DNA from: Clarkia xantiana subsp. parviflora
Lineage: Eukaryota > Streptophyta > Magnoliopsida > Myrtales > Onagraceae
Reading direction: 5' to 3'
Assembly: GCA_036873135.1 (NCBI GenBank)
Contig: JAPTYO010000008.1
Coordinates: 37,456,819 to 37,520,818, forward strand
DNA length: 64,000 bases
A model generated the notes under the pieces. The model searched no databases. It saw only the letters and a program-made list of their open reading frames with translations, and was not told the origin of the DNA. Position 1 is the first letter of the stretch; every line of letters begins with the position of its first letter. This document shows, in pieces, positions 22,980 to 34,301 of this stretch. The position numbers were made by a program, and so were the translations under genes.

Positions 22980-25052
22980 CTATGTGAAGTCCCAGCAGTA
23001 AAACAGAAGTACCCAATTGTGTAAATAATGCCAAGTCGTAAATAACATTTGTACCTGCTGGAGGGAAGTAGTAATATCCATGCATGAAGGAATAAAAGGG
23101 TGGCCACGCCTTGGCCGGGAGCTTGTGCGTCTAGTAGGTGGTAGTGGAGGCAATGTGATGGTAAGTGGCACCTCTACCGGCTGGGTAATAGGGAATAGCT
23201 CCTGGAATGCCTCAGGGGTCATTAATTGATCCTCCGGTTCTTGAATGATGATAGATGTCCTTCGCCTCTTCCTAGCCGGTGTCTCAGAAGACTCATCCAT
23301 TGGTGCCTTGCCATGACGGTGTGTGATAGGGTTATCTTGCTGAAGCTTAGCGGAAGGCCCCGGGATATCAGTCGCTGCCAGAAGAGGATGGGCTAGGTTG
23401 TCAAAATGTTCCATGAGAACAAGTTGCTCCATGATCTCCTGGTCCTCCAAGATACTGTCATTGTTGGATCCTGCCTCCAGTCCAAAAGCCACAGAGATAG
23501 CAGCCAAATTATCTAGGTCTAGCGAAGCAGGTTGAGGTGGTGCAGGGGCTGGCAAGGGAGGCACATAAATAGCATCAGTAGGGTCAATTGAAATAGGAAC
23601 AACTTCCTCCACTGGCAGTGTCAATGTAACGGTGTTCCCAGAGAATGAAGAGAGAGCATCAGTGTTGGTCCCCGACGGTAAGGAAGGATCTGAGGGTTGT
23701 GTGCGAAAAGTAGCAGAGGAACTCTCCTGATACGTGGCGGAGCTCCGGTGTTGGTGATAGTGTGAGTAGTAGGCGTAGGGATGAAGTAGAAACGACATTC
23801 CCCAACCCGGAAAATACGACAGCACCAAGATGGGAACATGGGCAGGAGATGTTGTGGAAACACCAAGCCCAGAGAAGGGGTTGAGAATCTGGTCGATTGT
23901 GGGATGCGTCAGAACTTGAAAGTGGCGGGTTCCTGGGCCAGGAGAGACGGACTGCCGAGAAGAAGATGGGCCGGCTGCGAGGCCGAAGGGCAACGGGTAC
24001 CAAGGAAAACCCGGCGGTGGGAGAGCAGAAGGTCCATCCAGCGGCCCATTTGGAAGTGAAGGAGCCCAAGCACGAGGATAACCTGAGAGGGTAGAGTCTA
24101 GTGAGGTCGGCACAGAAGAAATAGGCCCACTTGCAGGTACTCCATGGGCCGAAGGAGGAGGAGTGGCTTGTTGCTCATTTTGGGCAGGTCGACGTAGGGG
24201 TGACACCGGGATAGGTGGTTGGCGAGGGGGGACCGGTACTGGTGGCTCCGCCTGAGGATGAGGATGTCTGTCTGCCCCAGAGAGCGTATTATACGCTGGA
24301 TCGTTGAAGAAAGGCATTTATCGCAGTAGAATACCACTCCCTCTATTAACGAAGGAGAACATGTCACGGTCATACTGATGCACCGGAGCTATTCGAGGGT
24401 CTTGGGTGGCCGGAGAGGCGACGGTTGATTGCTTCCAAGTCCCGATCATTCGTGAGGCGGCATTCAGAGAAGTTATGACCAAGGCACCCACATCGGCGAC
24501 AAGGCAAGCCGATCCTATAACTTATAAGCACCTCCGGAGATTGTGTGGTATGGAGAAGGCGCAGCGATGGACTAATAGGCTCCTCAAGGTCCAAATGCAA
24601 ACCCTAGCATAGGCAGTTTGGACTGCTTCTTCTTCGTTGAAATCATGTCGGATAATTGATCCAACTTGCTCAGCAAGGGCAGTGATATTCTCAAAATTCA
24701 TGAGATGAGGGGGGATGCCTCTAAGCTCGATCCAAACAGGTACATGAGTGAAGTCAAAGGTGACCTCATGAGTGAGAGGGTCCGCACGGGTTAACACGCA
24801 GATATGACCATCAAACTGAAAGGGTCCATTTTGCAGTACTTCAAGGGCTTGAAGCTCATCTGGAAACTGGAAGACCCATAGCCCGTCCTCCCTACGAGTG
24901 CCACGAATGGGAGCAGGGAGCCTCCAATGTATCGCCGCCAGCCGATTAACGACTTCAACACGTTCCCTTTTGTAGCCAAAGAAACAACCGAAGAGAATTC
25001 GTCCCCACGGAACCATGATCTTAGGGTTTGCAGGATCAGAGGCAGCAGGCAC
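22980..25052 (-). pseudogene. LINE ORF1: DUF4283 domain, CCHC knuckle, proline-rich tail
   Basis: ORF1 of plant L1 elements is an RNA-binding protein that packages LINE RNA. The frame starting at 25052 reads through a DUF4283-like domain (GRILFGCFFGYKRERVEVVNRL early, then FQFDGHICVLTRADPL and HVPVWIELRGIPPHLMN). Near 24590 the frame shifts to one with a C-X2-C-X4-H-X4-C zinc knuckle (CRRCGCLGHNFSEC). It shifts again near 24320 into a long proline/serine-rich tail ending near 22980, with a basic ARKRRRTS segment near 23270. ORF1 and ORF2 are about 115 bp apart. Two frameshifts make it a pseudogene. Confidence 0.85.
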
Positions 25053-25552
25053 TTGGATAATGATTCGGTGAAGGAGATGGGAAGGGCGAAGGAAATGGCG
25101 AGGTTAAAAAAGGAGATGAGAGAAATCCGGTGAAGATGATAAGTGATTGATGTGAGATGCGGGGGCTAATTTAAACGGTAAAGACCGGGGCTCAGGCATG
25201 CAAGCCATGGCGCAGCTCCACGTCAGCCCAGGCGTGATATTTCGCCAATTAACGAGGTGGCCGCAACGGGAATTCAAAAGACAGAGGGGTATTTGAATAC
25301 CCTAGCTCGGAATCAGTGAGGATGGATGGGGGCATGAAGCAGAAGGCGACGGGGCTCAAGAAGTGGTTGCATAGAGCAATGTGAAGGAGATTTGAGACTA
25401 GATCAAGTGAAATCAGCAAGATCGGAGAACGAGGTGGGGAAAAGACAGTACAATGAAGTGTTTAGAGAAACCCTAAAATGACGTCATCCCTTGCCGGAGA
25501 AGGAAACGAGAAGCTGAGGAGCTCCCGCAAAACCTATCCGTTTTTTTTTTTT

Positions 25553-26001
25553 ACAGTATGTATTATCAAAATTAAATTAAATATGTAAAAATAACAAAAT
25601 GAATTACGATTAAATTAAATTTAGTATGTATTAACGCTTAAAGTGCGTGGTACCCGCATAGTATTTATATATTGATGAATATTTAATAAGAGCATGCCGA
25701 AAATATCTATTTATATATATGAGATTCAAAGTAATTGGAAAGTTGGGTCGGTATTCTTTCTTTCTTCCCAGGAAAGAACCAGCAACAAGAACCACCACCC
25801 TCTCTCACTTCTCTTAGTATTCATCGAAACAACTCAAAACGAGACAAAAACTTGACGTTTCTAGGTTGTCACTAGACAGAATATAGACAAGATGATGTCT
25901 TGAAAACATCGTATAATAATGCTTATATTTATATATATATAATCAGCAAATGATACGAGGAATAGAGAAAGAATCGAAGGAAGAAAGAAAGATAATTAAC
26001 A
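25553..26001 (+). promoter_or_regulatory. Upstream region of the AP2 gene
   Basis: About 450 bp of AT-rich host sequence between the LINE edge and the AP2 start codon. A TATA-rich stretch at 25927-25941 (ATTTATATATATATAAT) lies 60-75 bp before the ATG and is the best TATA candidate. Just before the ATG is an AAGAAAGAAAGATAATTAACA leader. The exact transcription start cannot be read. Confidence 0.5.
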
Positions 26002-28236
26002 ATGGAAATGGTGGCGCTGAAGATGGAAGAGTCTCCCAGAGGAAGGAGGCGCGTGGGTGCGTGCAGTGGAGATGTGAAGCGGAGGCGGCGAGAGGCAGCA
26101 GCAGCAGTTAATGAAAGTGATCGGGATCAGGCTGATCAAACTTCTGCAGCCACCACTACTGTGAAGAGAAGTTCAAGATTTCGCGGGGTCAGCAGGTAAT
26201 TAATTAATGAACAAAAATTACCCAAAAAAGGAAACTTTGTTTCAGTGATCATTTACTAAATTTGGTAGTAATTAATTCAAAAATAAAATATGTAGACATA
26301 GATGGACTGGTCGGTTTGAAGCTCACCTGTGGGACAAGCTCTCTTGGAATGTTACACAGAAGAAGAAAGGCAAACAAGGTAACAATTTATTTATTATTAT
26401 TTTTTTAAAAAAATGATTGCAATTAATTCCGATCGAATTCTATAATTAATTCATTTTGTCTGACTGGAAACATTTACTTTTTGCATGGAATTAATTGTAT
26501 TCATCGATCGGGCGGGATTCACAGTGTACCTTGGTAAGTTGTTGTTGGTATAATAATTATTTAGGGGTTTCTGATCAGGCAATAAATAAATATTGATGAT
26601 GAAGTTTGGTGCATATATATATATATATATATATATTTGAATTGTTTAGGAGCATATGATGAAGAAGAATCAGCTGCAAGGGCATATGATTTAGCTGCAT
26701 TGAAATATTGGGGGACATCAACTTTCACCAATTTCCCCGTACATCGATCATCTCAATCCTCCTAACTAACTTTGTTAATTAAATTACGAACATCTTCCCA
26801 ATTTAATCAAACTCTCATTTTCATATATATTTACGTTGATCCAACAGATCCCGGACTATGAGAAGGAAATCAAGATCATGCAGACTGTAACAAAGGAGGA
26901 ATATTTGGCTTCTCTAAGAAGGTTTTCTTTTTTAATTATATATCTTCTCTTCATTAATTAATTGCCTCACATCACATGAATCTCTATATGTGAAAACATC
27001 CTGTAAATTTAATTTTAATTGTTTTATTTAACAGGAGGAGCAGTGGGTTTTCAAGAGGTGTATCCAGGTATAGAGGCGTTGCAAGGTAAATATATTAGCT
27101 AGTAAAATAGTGCCAAGTTTTATTAATTATATGCAGAATGGGATTGATTTGATGATATATATATTTCAATGCCAGGCACCATCATAATGGAAGATGGGAA
27201 GCAAGAATTGGGAGGGTTTTTGGAAACAAGTACCTCTATCTTGGCACTTATAGTAAGTAAACTCATCTCTCTTTCTCTCTCTCTCCATATATATATATTA
27301 TCCTTTTATTATTTGGATTGGATATTATACCTCATTATTACAAAGTTAACTGATTATACCATCCATTCCGTATAAGTAAGTTTCATCAAGGAAATTGTCA
27401 GCTAACAAATAATTATTTAGCCCTAAATTATTTTTGAGTTGTATGAAGTGTGCAATTTTAATTTCCATTTAGAACCAAGTTGAATGGAGCTTGTAAATTA
27501 TAGATGTACGTTTTGTCCAACTAGAAAATTGTTTTAAAAAATACAATGTTGTCCATACCCAAAAGTTTAGAAAAAAAAAGGGGGTTTTAATTAAAATATT
27601 TAGTTAATAACTAAAATATATATATATATATGGGTAGGTACCCAAGAGGAAGCTGCTCGAGCATACGATATTGCAGCAATCGAGTACCGGGGCATCAATG
27701 CCGTGACTAACTTCGACCTAAGCACATACATCAGGTCAGTCAGTCAGTGAACCAACCCTTTATTATTAAACTATACTATTATTTAGAGGACAATCGCTCT
27801 CAACTTACTACTACTTTTAGCCTTTTGAAATATATATATATATATTTGGATGTGCAGGTGGCTAAAACCGGGAATTCACGGCCCCAGGAATTTTGGAGGA
27901 GATGAAAAGACAATAATGGAGGAGCCAAAGAGAGTGGCTTTAGCTAACACTTTGTTCATAGCTGACGAACCGAACCCTCCGGTTTACCCCATCCATCTTC
28001 CAAATTCCTCCAATTTATTTAAACCAAAACTACTTCCCAACAAGTCTTCATCTTCGTCTTCTACTGCACTTAGCCTCCTGCTGCGCTCCTCGGTTTTCAG
28101 AGACTTGGTGGAGAAGAACTCAAATGTGGAAGATGTGAAGAACAACCCCCCACCATTGGTGGCAGCTGAAGATGATGAAATCTTCTGTCACATCCCATAC
28201 CAATTGGAACAAACGGAGCTGCACTTCATTTTCTAA
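26002..28236 (+). CDS. Double-AP2 transcription factor, WRINKLED1-type
   Basis: A nuclear DNA-binding protein of the AP2 family with two AP2 domains, of the WRI1/WRI3/WRI4 type, whose Arabidopsis members activate glycolytic, fatty-acid and cutin/wax genes. Exons: 26002-26195, 26296-26378, 26525-26533, 26650-26738, 26848-26921, 27035-27085, 27176-27252, 27638-27734, 27858-28236. All introns are GT-AG and the joined frame gives 350 codons plus stop. Domain 1 (about residues 57-124) starts [20 protein letters not shown]. The linker has [10 protein letters not shown]. Domain 2 (about 158-223) has [20 protein letters not shown] and [19 protein letters not shown] basic [10 protein letters not shown] segment near residue 32 may be a nuclear signal; the tail is acidic and low in homology. 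STYIRWLKPG after domain 2 suggests WRI3/4-like rather than WRI1, but I cannot decide. An AATAAA at 28325-28330 may be the poly(A) signal. Confidence 0.95.
26525..26533 (+). other. 9-nt micro-exon of the AP2 gene
   Basis: TGTACCTTG, between an ACAG acceptor and a GTAAGT donor, completes the residues VYL of the first AP2 domain (split codons at both sides). The joined reading frame is broken without it. A 9-nt micro-exon at this place is a known, conserved trait of plant AP2-type genes including WRI1. Confidence 0.93.
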
Positions 28237-28465
28237 TTCAACCACACTTTTGTTTTTGTAACCCCTAATAATACAAACCCTTCTTTTGCTCATATCTACT
28301 GTAAATAATATTAATTTATTAAGTAATAAATAACAACTCCTTTTTTTTGTATTCATTCCAACAACTGACAATAGATATAAGGGAGGGACCAAGTTCTTAA
28401 TGAGGCACCACTCCAAAATCTCTACACAAAGTAGCCCAAATTCCATGAAATAAATAAATAAATTA
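28237..28465. terminator. Shared 3' space of two convergent genes
   Basis: 229 bp separate the stop codons of the AP2 gene (+) and VHA-d (-). It is AT-rich with T- and A-runs; an AATAAA is at 28325-28330 on the plus strand. The 3' UTRs of the two transcripts probably overlap or nearly do. Confidence 0.55.
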
Positions 28466-31265
28466 CTAGAATATGAAAACAACACTGTCGTGAACCCTTG
28501 ACTTTTGGTTCTGCGCAACACATTCCGATATCCACATCAGGTTCCGAATCTCCTGCTCTCTCAATCTCATGTATGCAAAGAACACACCATAATGGAACTG
28601 CACATACACGTCACCACAGCCATATCAACAGCAGAATACATACAACCCCTTTAAAACTGGTCTACAATAGCAGGTTTTGGATTCACCAATCCGGAAGAAA
28701 GGGAGAAAACAAGGCAAACCTGCTGTTCAAAGGCTAAGCAAAGCCTCTTCACCTCCTCTTCATAAAATGCTTTGTCGAGCATCTGGCTTTCTCCATAGGA
28801 CAGCTTGGAGAAAATGGCTTGATATGGTGGGTACTTCTCCATGACACCACGCACCTAAATGGCCAATCAATAATGGCTCATTGATAAACCAGAAAATACA
28901 ATTGCAGGGACGAAAGCAGGAGCATAAGTCAAGGGAGCAACATACTGATTCGCAGACAAGAGTAGTGTCTAGGAATGGTCAACAATTATTTTTTTTTTTT
29001 TTGGCCAAATGGTCAACAAATTATAACCCTTTTTTTTATAATAGAGTGGGGGCAAACCTTACGGCTCTGTAGTCTGTACATTTTTGGAATAAAATGCATG
29101 GTTTCAAAAGTTCAGGAGCAGTTGCCCCAACTAACTTGTCATGGTATTTACTACCACACCGGTTGATAACACCAACCATGTGGTGCATATAAGCCAAATG
29201 GGTCCTCCCACATAATAGACTAGTTTATTGGTGAGCTCTTCCATTTGGTTTGTAACATAACTCCTTAGTGGTTTCATCACAGGTGCCATATTATACAATC
29301 TAGTTGTAGTATACTACTGTACCTGATCTATATCCTCTGCAACTGCAAGTTCTTCATGACCATAAGGGTACCTGATCAGATGGAGAAGAACAATGAGGGG
29401 GGGGGGGGGGGGTGATAAATAATAAAATAGTCATCATGATTATGGACATTTTTAACTAAACCGTACAGCAAACCGAAGTTGGAGTACAACTTCCTTCGGT
29501 CATCCCTTGTCAGTTCTGTGCCAATGCTGCAGAAAGCAAAGATATCAGTGGGTGGTATAAAAATCAGACTGAGCCAACCTTTTCACTGCAACTCACCTAT
29601 TTATACTGATATTCACAGCCCTTCGGTCAGCCTCAAAGGCAAGGAGGTCAGACATGATCTCTGCAGTAGCTCCTCCGAGTTTCTATTGAGAACAAGTGAT
29701 CAAAATGAGATCAGAAAGCGAGAATGGAAAATTACGGAAAAGTTTCTTCAACTCAAATACGAAACAGTCATTTCACCTGGCAAAACTTGTAGAAATCCTC
29801 AAGATATGCCTTGTAAAGGGTGTTCCTCATTATCTCAATATTCATGTCATCTAGGTCCTACAAATGAATGTATGAATAAAATATGTTCAAACAAGGGAGG
29901 CAACGATGCAAAAACCCAATAGAATCCACTCCAAAAGGAAGAATACGAATAGATGATTTATGCACCTCTGATGTAATGCATTCAGAGAAATAAGGAGCCA
30001 ATGGAGTGTCTACTAGAACCAAACGGTACAGCTCCCTCATATTCTGAGCAACTGCTAAGGTGGCAATGCTGTTGGATGTGTAGACAACAATATCAGCAAC
30101 AGTTTACGTTAGTAAGGTACAAAGAGGAAGACAGCAAATACCTGTCAAACATGCCTAAAGGGTGGCACTTCTCCAGTAGCTCCTGAACATCCCTCTCATG
30201 CAAGGTCCCAGTTACAATCAAGACAACATTATCTATCATGTGCCCATACCTACATGAGTACATTGAACAGAGAAACATCAAGTCTACAATACTGATAATC
30301 AGTTATCAACTTTGGAAATAAGTTTACATCATTTACTCTCAGCTGGGACTGAAAAGAAGGATCTTCGTTGGAAGGATCTAAAACATCTAGAAAAACCATG
30401 ACCAAGCAATAGTTTGACAATGTTGAATCAATCCTTAGTAACTTATGATGTGAAAAATAAATAACAGAGAACTGGGGATCGACTTACGTGATATACTCCA
30501 GGAAGGTGGAGAGAGGTTCAGTAGCTTGGCAGAGCATATTCTTATAGTCGTCAACTAATTTAAGGGTGCACTTTTCCACAATAGTAGTTGTATGCAGCGG
30601 TGAAGGTTCTGCAGCACATCAATAGAGTCAGATCGTCTTCCAATATTTGAATCAATACCATTGATCACCAAAAGAAAATTAAGAAGTAACTATAAAAAAT
30701 GAGAATTGTTCATACCGAGAATAGTGAAAACTGAGATCAAACAGATCTAACAAGCAGAAAAATTGGATTATTCGAGCTTCCAATGAACAACAGTTATATA
30801 TCAAGATAAAAGATTCAAATAAAAACTCCAATTCGAGGAAAAAAAAAACAAAGAGAGAAATCGAAGATGAAGCTAACATATCTATGAACAAGCTCCCAGA
30901 AACTCGGGAATGAGATCATATAGCGGCACAATTGGGATCATTCGACCTACCCATGAACACGACTCATATATACATCAAGATCATGAATTCAAACAACTAA
31001 ATCCAATTAGAGAACAAATACAATCCTTATCGAGCTCAAGAGCAACAAAATCCAGCTTTCTAATCGGAGATAAGAGGAACTAACCGTTCTGGAGGTACGG
31101 CCCATATTCAGTAGCGGAGAGGTGCATCTTGATGTCATCTAAGGTCTCACACTGGCAGAGATTGTTGTAATCAGAGGCAGTAAGAAGGCCTGCGCGATGT
31201 CCCCTTACAATCGCCTCCAGGAAGCCACCGTGAATGTTGAAAGTCATGGCCTCGAATCCGTACAT
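28466..31265 (-). CDS. VHA-d: V-type H+-ATPase V0 subunit d
   Basis: Subunit d is the peripheral cap of the membrane V0 sector. It couples the V0 proteolipid ring to the central stalk of the proton pump at vacuole and trans-Golgi membranes. Ten exons on the minus strand: 31085-31265, 30488-30608, 30142-30249, 29966-30068, 29777-29857, 29597-29682, 29467-29526, 29323-29371, 28720-28854, 28466-28597. All junctions are GT-AG and the joined frame is 351 codons plus stop, the usual plant length. It starts [20 protein letters not shown] and contains [59 protein letters not shown] and ends HDSVVFIF. No stop or frame break is seen. A G16 run in the intron at 29372-29466 is odd. Confidence 0.97.
29397..29412. 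repeat. Poly-G run in a VHA-d intron
   Basis: Sixteen G in a row in the 95-bp intron between exons 7 and 8 of VHA-d. It takes up a sixth of the intron and does not touch the splice sites. One of several such runs in the window. Confidence 0.9.
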
Positions 31266-31680
31266 TTTGAAGAAATAAACTCAATCGAATAGGATCCTCA
31301 GCGATGCAGAATTGCAGATCTGGAGAGGAGTTGCTTGCTATGAAGGAATTCGCGGAGAAGTATCGTAAGCTGTTCGTATAATCTCAATCAATCAGTGGAC
31401 ATTGGAATTACAGACGAATCAAGGACGACGACAATAATCTGATCTATCTGTTCTCTAGGAAGCTGCATTTTGTTTTTCTTCTTAATTTTTGTAATTACAT
31501 TTTTAACCCTGCTCCCGCTTCATCGGATCAGGCTAGCAAATGAAGCTTCCTGTCCTTGGCCAAAAAAAAAAAAAATGAAGCTTCCTGTCCAGATCGGTCC
31601 ATTTAGACCAAAAACTTGGGCCTTGACCCGTACTTAATAATTGATAACAAATGGAAGTTATCACTTTGCACCCAAAACTA
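31266..31680 (-). promoter_or_regulatory. 5' flank of VHA-d
   Basis: Host sequence between the VHA-d ATG and copia element F. The first 200 bp (to about 31470) are mixed sequence suited to a 5' UTR. Then a T-rich stretch, and a small direct repeat TGAAGCTTCCTGTCC at about 31538 and 31575 around an A14 run. I find no clear TATA box. Confidence 0.45.
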
Positions 31681-32004
31681 TGAAAACCTAACCCTAACAG
31701 AGAAATGCGAATTGGTGTTGCGGCTCATTGGACAAAGGCCAAAAATCTTAATCCTCACCTTTATATAGGGTGGGGTCCCGAACATAATGCATCAAGGGTC
31801 CCCTAAGAAATCTAACCTTCAAAATGGTTTCTGATGAATCAGAAACACCAATAATAAATTCAACCAGCAGAATGGCTAAAAGTCCACTAAACAGAAGCCC
31901 ACACGCACCAATCCAACAACAATACAATAAACCAACACAAACCAACTCAACCCATAAACCAATGGACCGTAACCTGGACTGAACCAGATTACCAAATATC
32001 AACA
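31681..32004 (-). repeat. 3' LTR of copia element F
   Basis: About 324 bp. On the minus strand it starts TGTTGATATTTGG right after AGGGGGAG (polypurine tract, complement at 32005-32013) and has CCCTATATAAAGG (plus strand about 31760-31772) as TATA box. The far end (GGTTTTCA, 31681) is judged from the TG/CA rule only, since no second LTR is present. Confidence 0.65.
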
Positions 32005-32067
32005 CTCCCCCTTAATTTAGGATCAACCAACACGAAGCAACCAACATAAAGAGCCAACTGAGAGGAA

Positions 32068-33346
32068 TTAAACTCCCCCTGACTCTGAAAACTTTTCATC
32101 ATCGTCTGTTAAACTATCTTCAAGATGTAAATTATCAGGAAATAAGTTCCACATCCCCAACTTACCTACCAAACGGTGCTGCTTAGTTGGAAGAGTTTTT
32201 GTGAACAAATCAACAGCTTGATCTCCTGTTTCAATATGAGCTGCCTGTACATCCCCATTCACAATACATTGCCTAGAAAAATGGCAATCTATATCTATAT
32301 GCTTGGCCCTTTCGTAAAAAATAGGGTTAGTAGCAATTTGAATAGCAACCTTATTATCGCAATATAAAACAGTACTCTTATCCTGTTTAAAACCAAGTTC
32401 CTTCAAGATACCACGCATCCAAATAATCTCAGAAACAGGATGTCCAATACTCCTATATTCAGCTTCAGTTGATGACTTAGAAACAGTATCATGATTTTTT
32501 TACTTTTCCAGAAATCTAAGAATCACCAAGTTTAACACAATAACCAGTCAAGGAACGTCTTGTCTCCACAAAATTACCCCAGTCTGAATCACAAAAAATA
32601 TTAGTATAACCAATAAAGTGTTCAATGGGATGAGAGTAGAAGTGGATTGAAGAACATAATTCCCACTTGCCATCCAGATTGGAGGTTTATGTTCTCTAGT
32701 GGACCTTCTAACAGGTTGGATATCAGAAGCTACATGCTCATCATTTATCTCCTCAGTAGGGACAGGGACATTTATAAGGACTGAGGTATCAGAGGTGACC
32801 TCATCATGTACCTCTTGATATGTATCTAAACCAGCACTATTATCATCGAGTAATTCCACTTTAGGTGAATGATTGCAAGATTCACTATCATAAGTGGTGA
32901 ATATTTTAGAAGCTTGACATAATAAGGGTAGAAGATCCTATTGACTACAAGAAAAGGGGAATCAATTCTAAATTTTTTTAACATCTCTGCTAATAAAAAA
33001 TTCTTTGTGGTCAGATTAAGGAGTTTATAACCCTTTTGAGACTCAAAGTATCCCATAAAAACAGAAGGTATCCTCCTGGCAGTATACTTGTCTACTGTCA
33101 AAAAGTTCTTTCCAATTCAAAAAAAACCAAAAACATTTAAGTGAGAAATATCAGATTTGGTATTAAACATAACCTCAGTGGGAGATTTCCCTTTCAACAC
33201 AGGGGTAGGCATAAGATTGATGATATGACAAGTTGTTAAAACACAGTCCCCCAATATCTATTTGGAATAGAGGCTTGCAATTTCAGTGCCCTTGTTATAT
33301 CTAAAAGATGTCTATACTTTCTCTCAACCCTCCCATTTTGTTAGGG

Positions 33347-33381
<35 letters not shown>

Positions 33382-33471
33382 GAGAGATAAGAGCAGCTAG
33401 TCTGGTGGAGAATTCATTTCTCTTTAAAAAAAAGGATTGTAAATGATCATTCATGAATTTTCCACCATTGT
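32068..33471 (-). pseudogene. Copia F integrase and RNase H remnant
   Basis: From right to left on the minus strand: integrase core with NGRVERKYRHLL (near 33310-33340), HLNVFG region, IPSVFMGYFESQKGYKLLN (33090-33020), the RRSTREHKPPIW linker to RT (about 32700), then a jump to DSDWGNF..RRSLTGY and RNase H (YCDNKVAIQIATNPIFYERAKHI, HIETGDQAVDLFTKTL) ending at 32068. The RT core with YVDD is deleted. A 31-G run (33350-33380) interrupts the integrase at the conserved site just before QNGRVERK. Stops and shifts are frequent. Confidence 0.85.
33350..33380. repeat. Poly-G run of 31
   Basis: Longest G-run in the window, preceded by GGGGGA. It lies in copia integrase coding where homologues have a short C-rich codon pair (Thr-Pro). 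It looks like expansion of a short tract, or an assembly fault. Confidence 0.9.
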
Positions 33472-34289
33472 TGTTGGATCTTGATCTTCCACGCTGAACC
33501 AAGGCTCGACCTTCGGTGCGTCCGGACCTGCACAAAGGGACAGATCGGGTTGGACCCGATGATCCCCCTCCGACGCTCAAGTCAGTTCCCCGAAAACGAA
33601 TATCCAAGAACTGAAAGTATAGAGAGTATGAATGTAAGAATGTGTAACCTTGATTGGAGATATGCAAACCTATTTATAGTGGAGGGTTGGGTGCATGCAT
33701 TGATGATGCGCCGACCTTTGTATATGGAAGGTCGTATATTGATTGTTGCCATTCAGGGAATCATTCATTATATGCGGAGCCATTGAATATTCAGTATATT
33801 CCATGTATTAGTTGAACTCCTTATTAGGAAACCCAATTATAACGATTTTAGGAAGGTGAATATCGCAACCTTCCATTTGAGACGGAAGAAATATACTCGT
33901 AAGACGAAGTCAGTCCTTCTGGTCCGTGTTAGGGTCGACCCTTCCTTTAATAGAGAAGGATCGACCTTCTCCATTAGTGGAGAGGGGTCGACCCTCTCCA
34001 TACTGAGTGGAGAGGGGTCGACCCTCTTCTCTTGGTGGAGGGGGGTCGACCCTCTCCATACTAAGTGGAGAGGGGTCGACCCTCTCCTCTTGGTGGAGGG
34101 GGGTCGACCCTCTCCACACTGAGTGGAGAGGGGTCGACCCTCTCCACTTAGTGAAGAGGCGTCGACCCTCCCCTCTAGGGAGAGGAGTCGAGTCTCCTAT
34201 GTAGCGGGTGTCGACTGAAATGTTTCATTGAGCCCTTCGGGGTTCGTCCAGGGTGAATACTCGTATTAAACATGGATCCATATCCATCA
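33472..34289 (-). repeat. 3' LTR of element G
   Basis: 818 bp, plus-strand TGTTGGATCTTG to TATCCATCA. Nearly identical to the other LTR outside the GTCGAC minisatellite, which has about 9 units here. A minus-strand TATA box, ACTATAAATAGG, lies at about 33668-33679. Confidence 0.93.
33935..34180. repeat. Palindromic GTCGAC minisatellite, short allele
   Basis: About nine units of 26-28 bp of type TGGAGAGGGGTCGACCCTCT. Each unit is a near-perfect inverted repeat centred on GTCGAC. Same position as the longer array in the other LTR of G. Confidence 0.92.
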
Positions 34290-34301
34290 TTTGCCCCCGA
34301 G
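34290..34301 (-). promoter_or_regulatory. Polypurine tract of element G
   Basis: On the minus strand CTCGGGGGCAAA lies directly before the 3' LTR. L has TTGGGGGCAAA at the same place, more evidence of a close relation. Confidence 0.8.

Larger units (their letters stand above)
19170..25552 (-). mobile_element. L1-type LINE, decayed, 3' end lost
   Basis: A non-LTR retrotransposon on the minus strand. Reading leftwards it has a 5' region (25552-25053), ORF1 with a DUF4283-like domain and a CCHC knuckle, and ORF2 with endonuclease, RT, zinc-binding RT region and the start of an RNase H-like domain. The 3' end, including any poly(A), is missing because copia copy E abuts at 19169. Many frameshifts and stops show it is old. 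The right end is uncertain; I place it near the T-run at 25540-25552. Confidence 0.88.
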
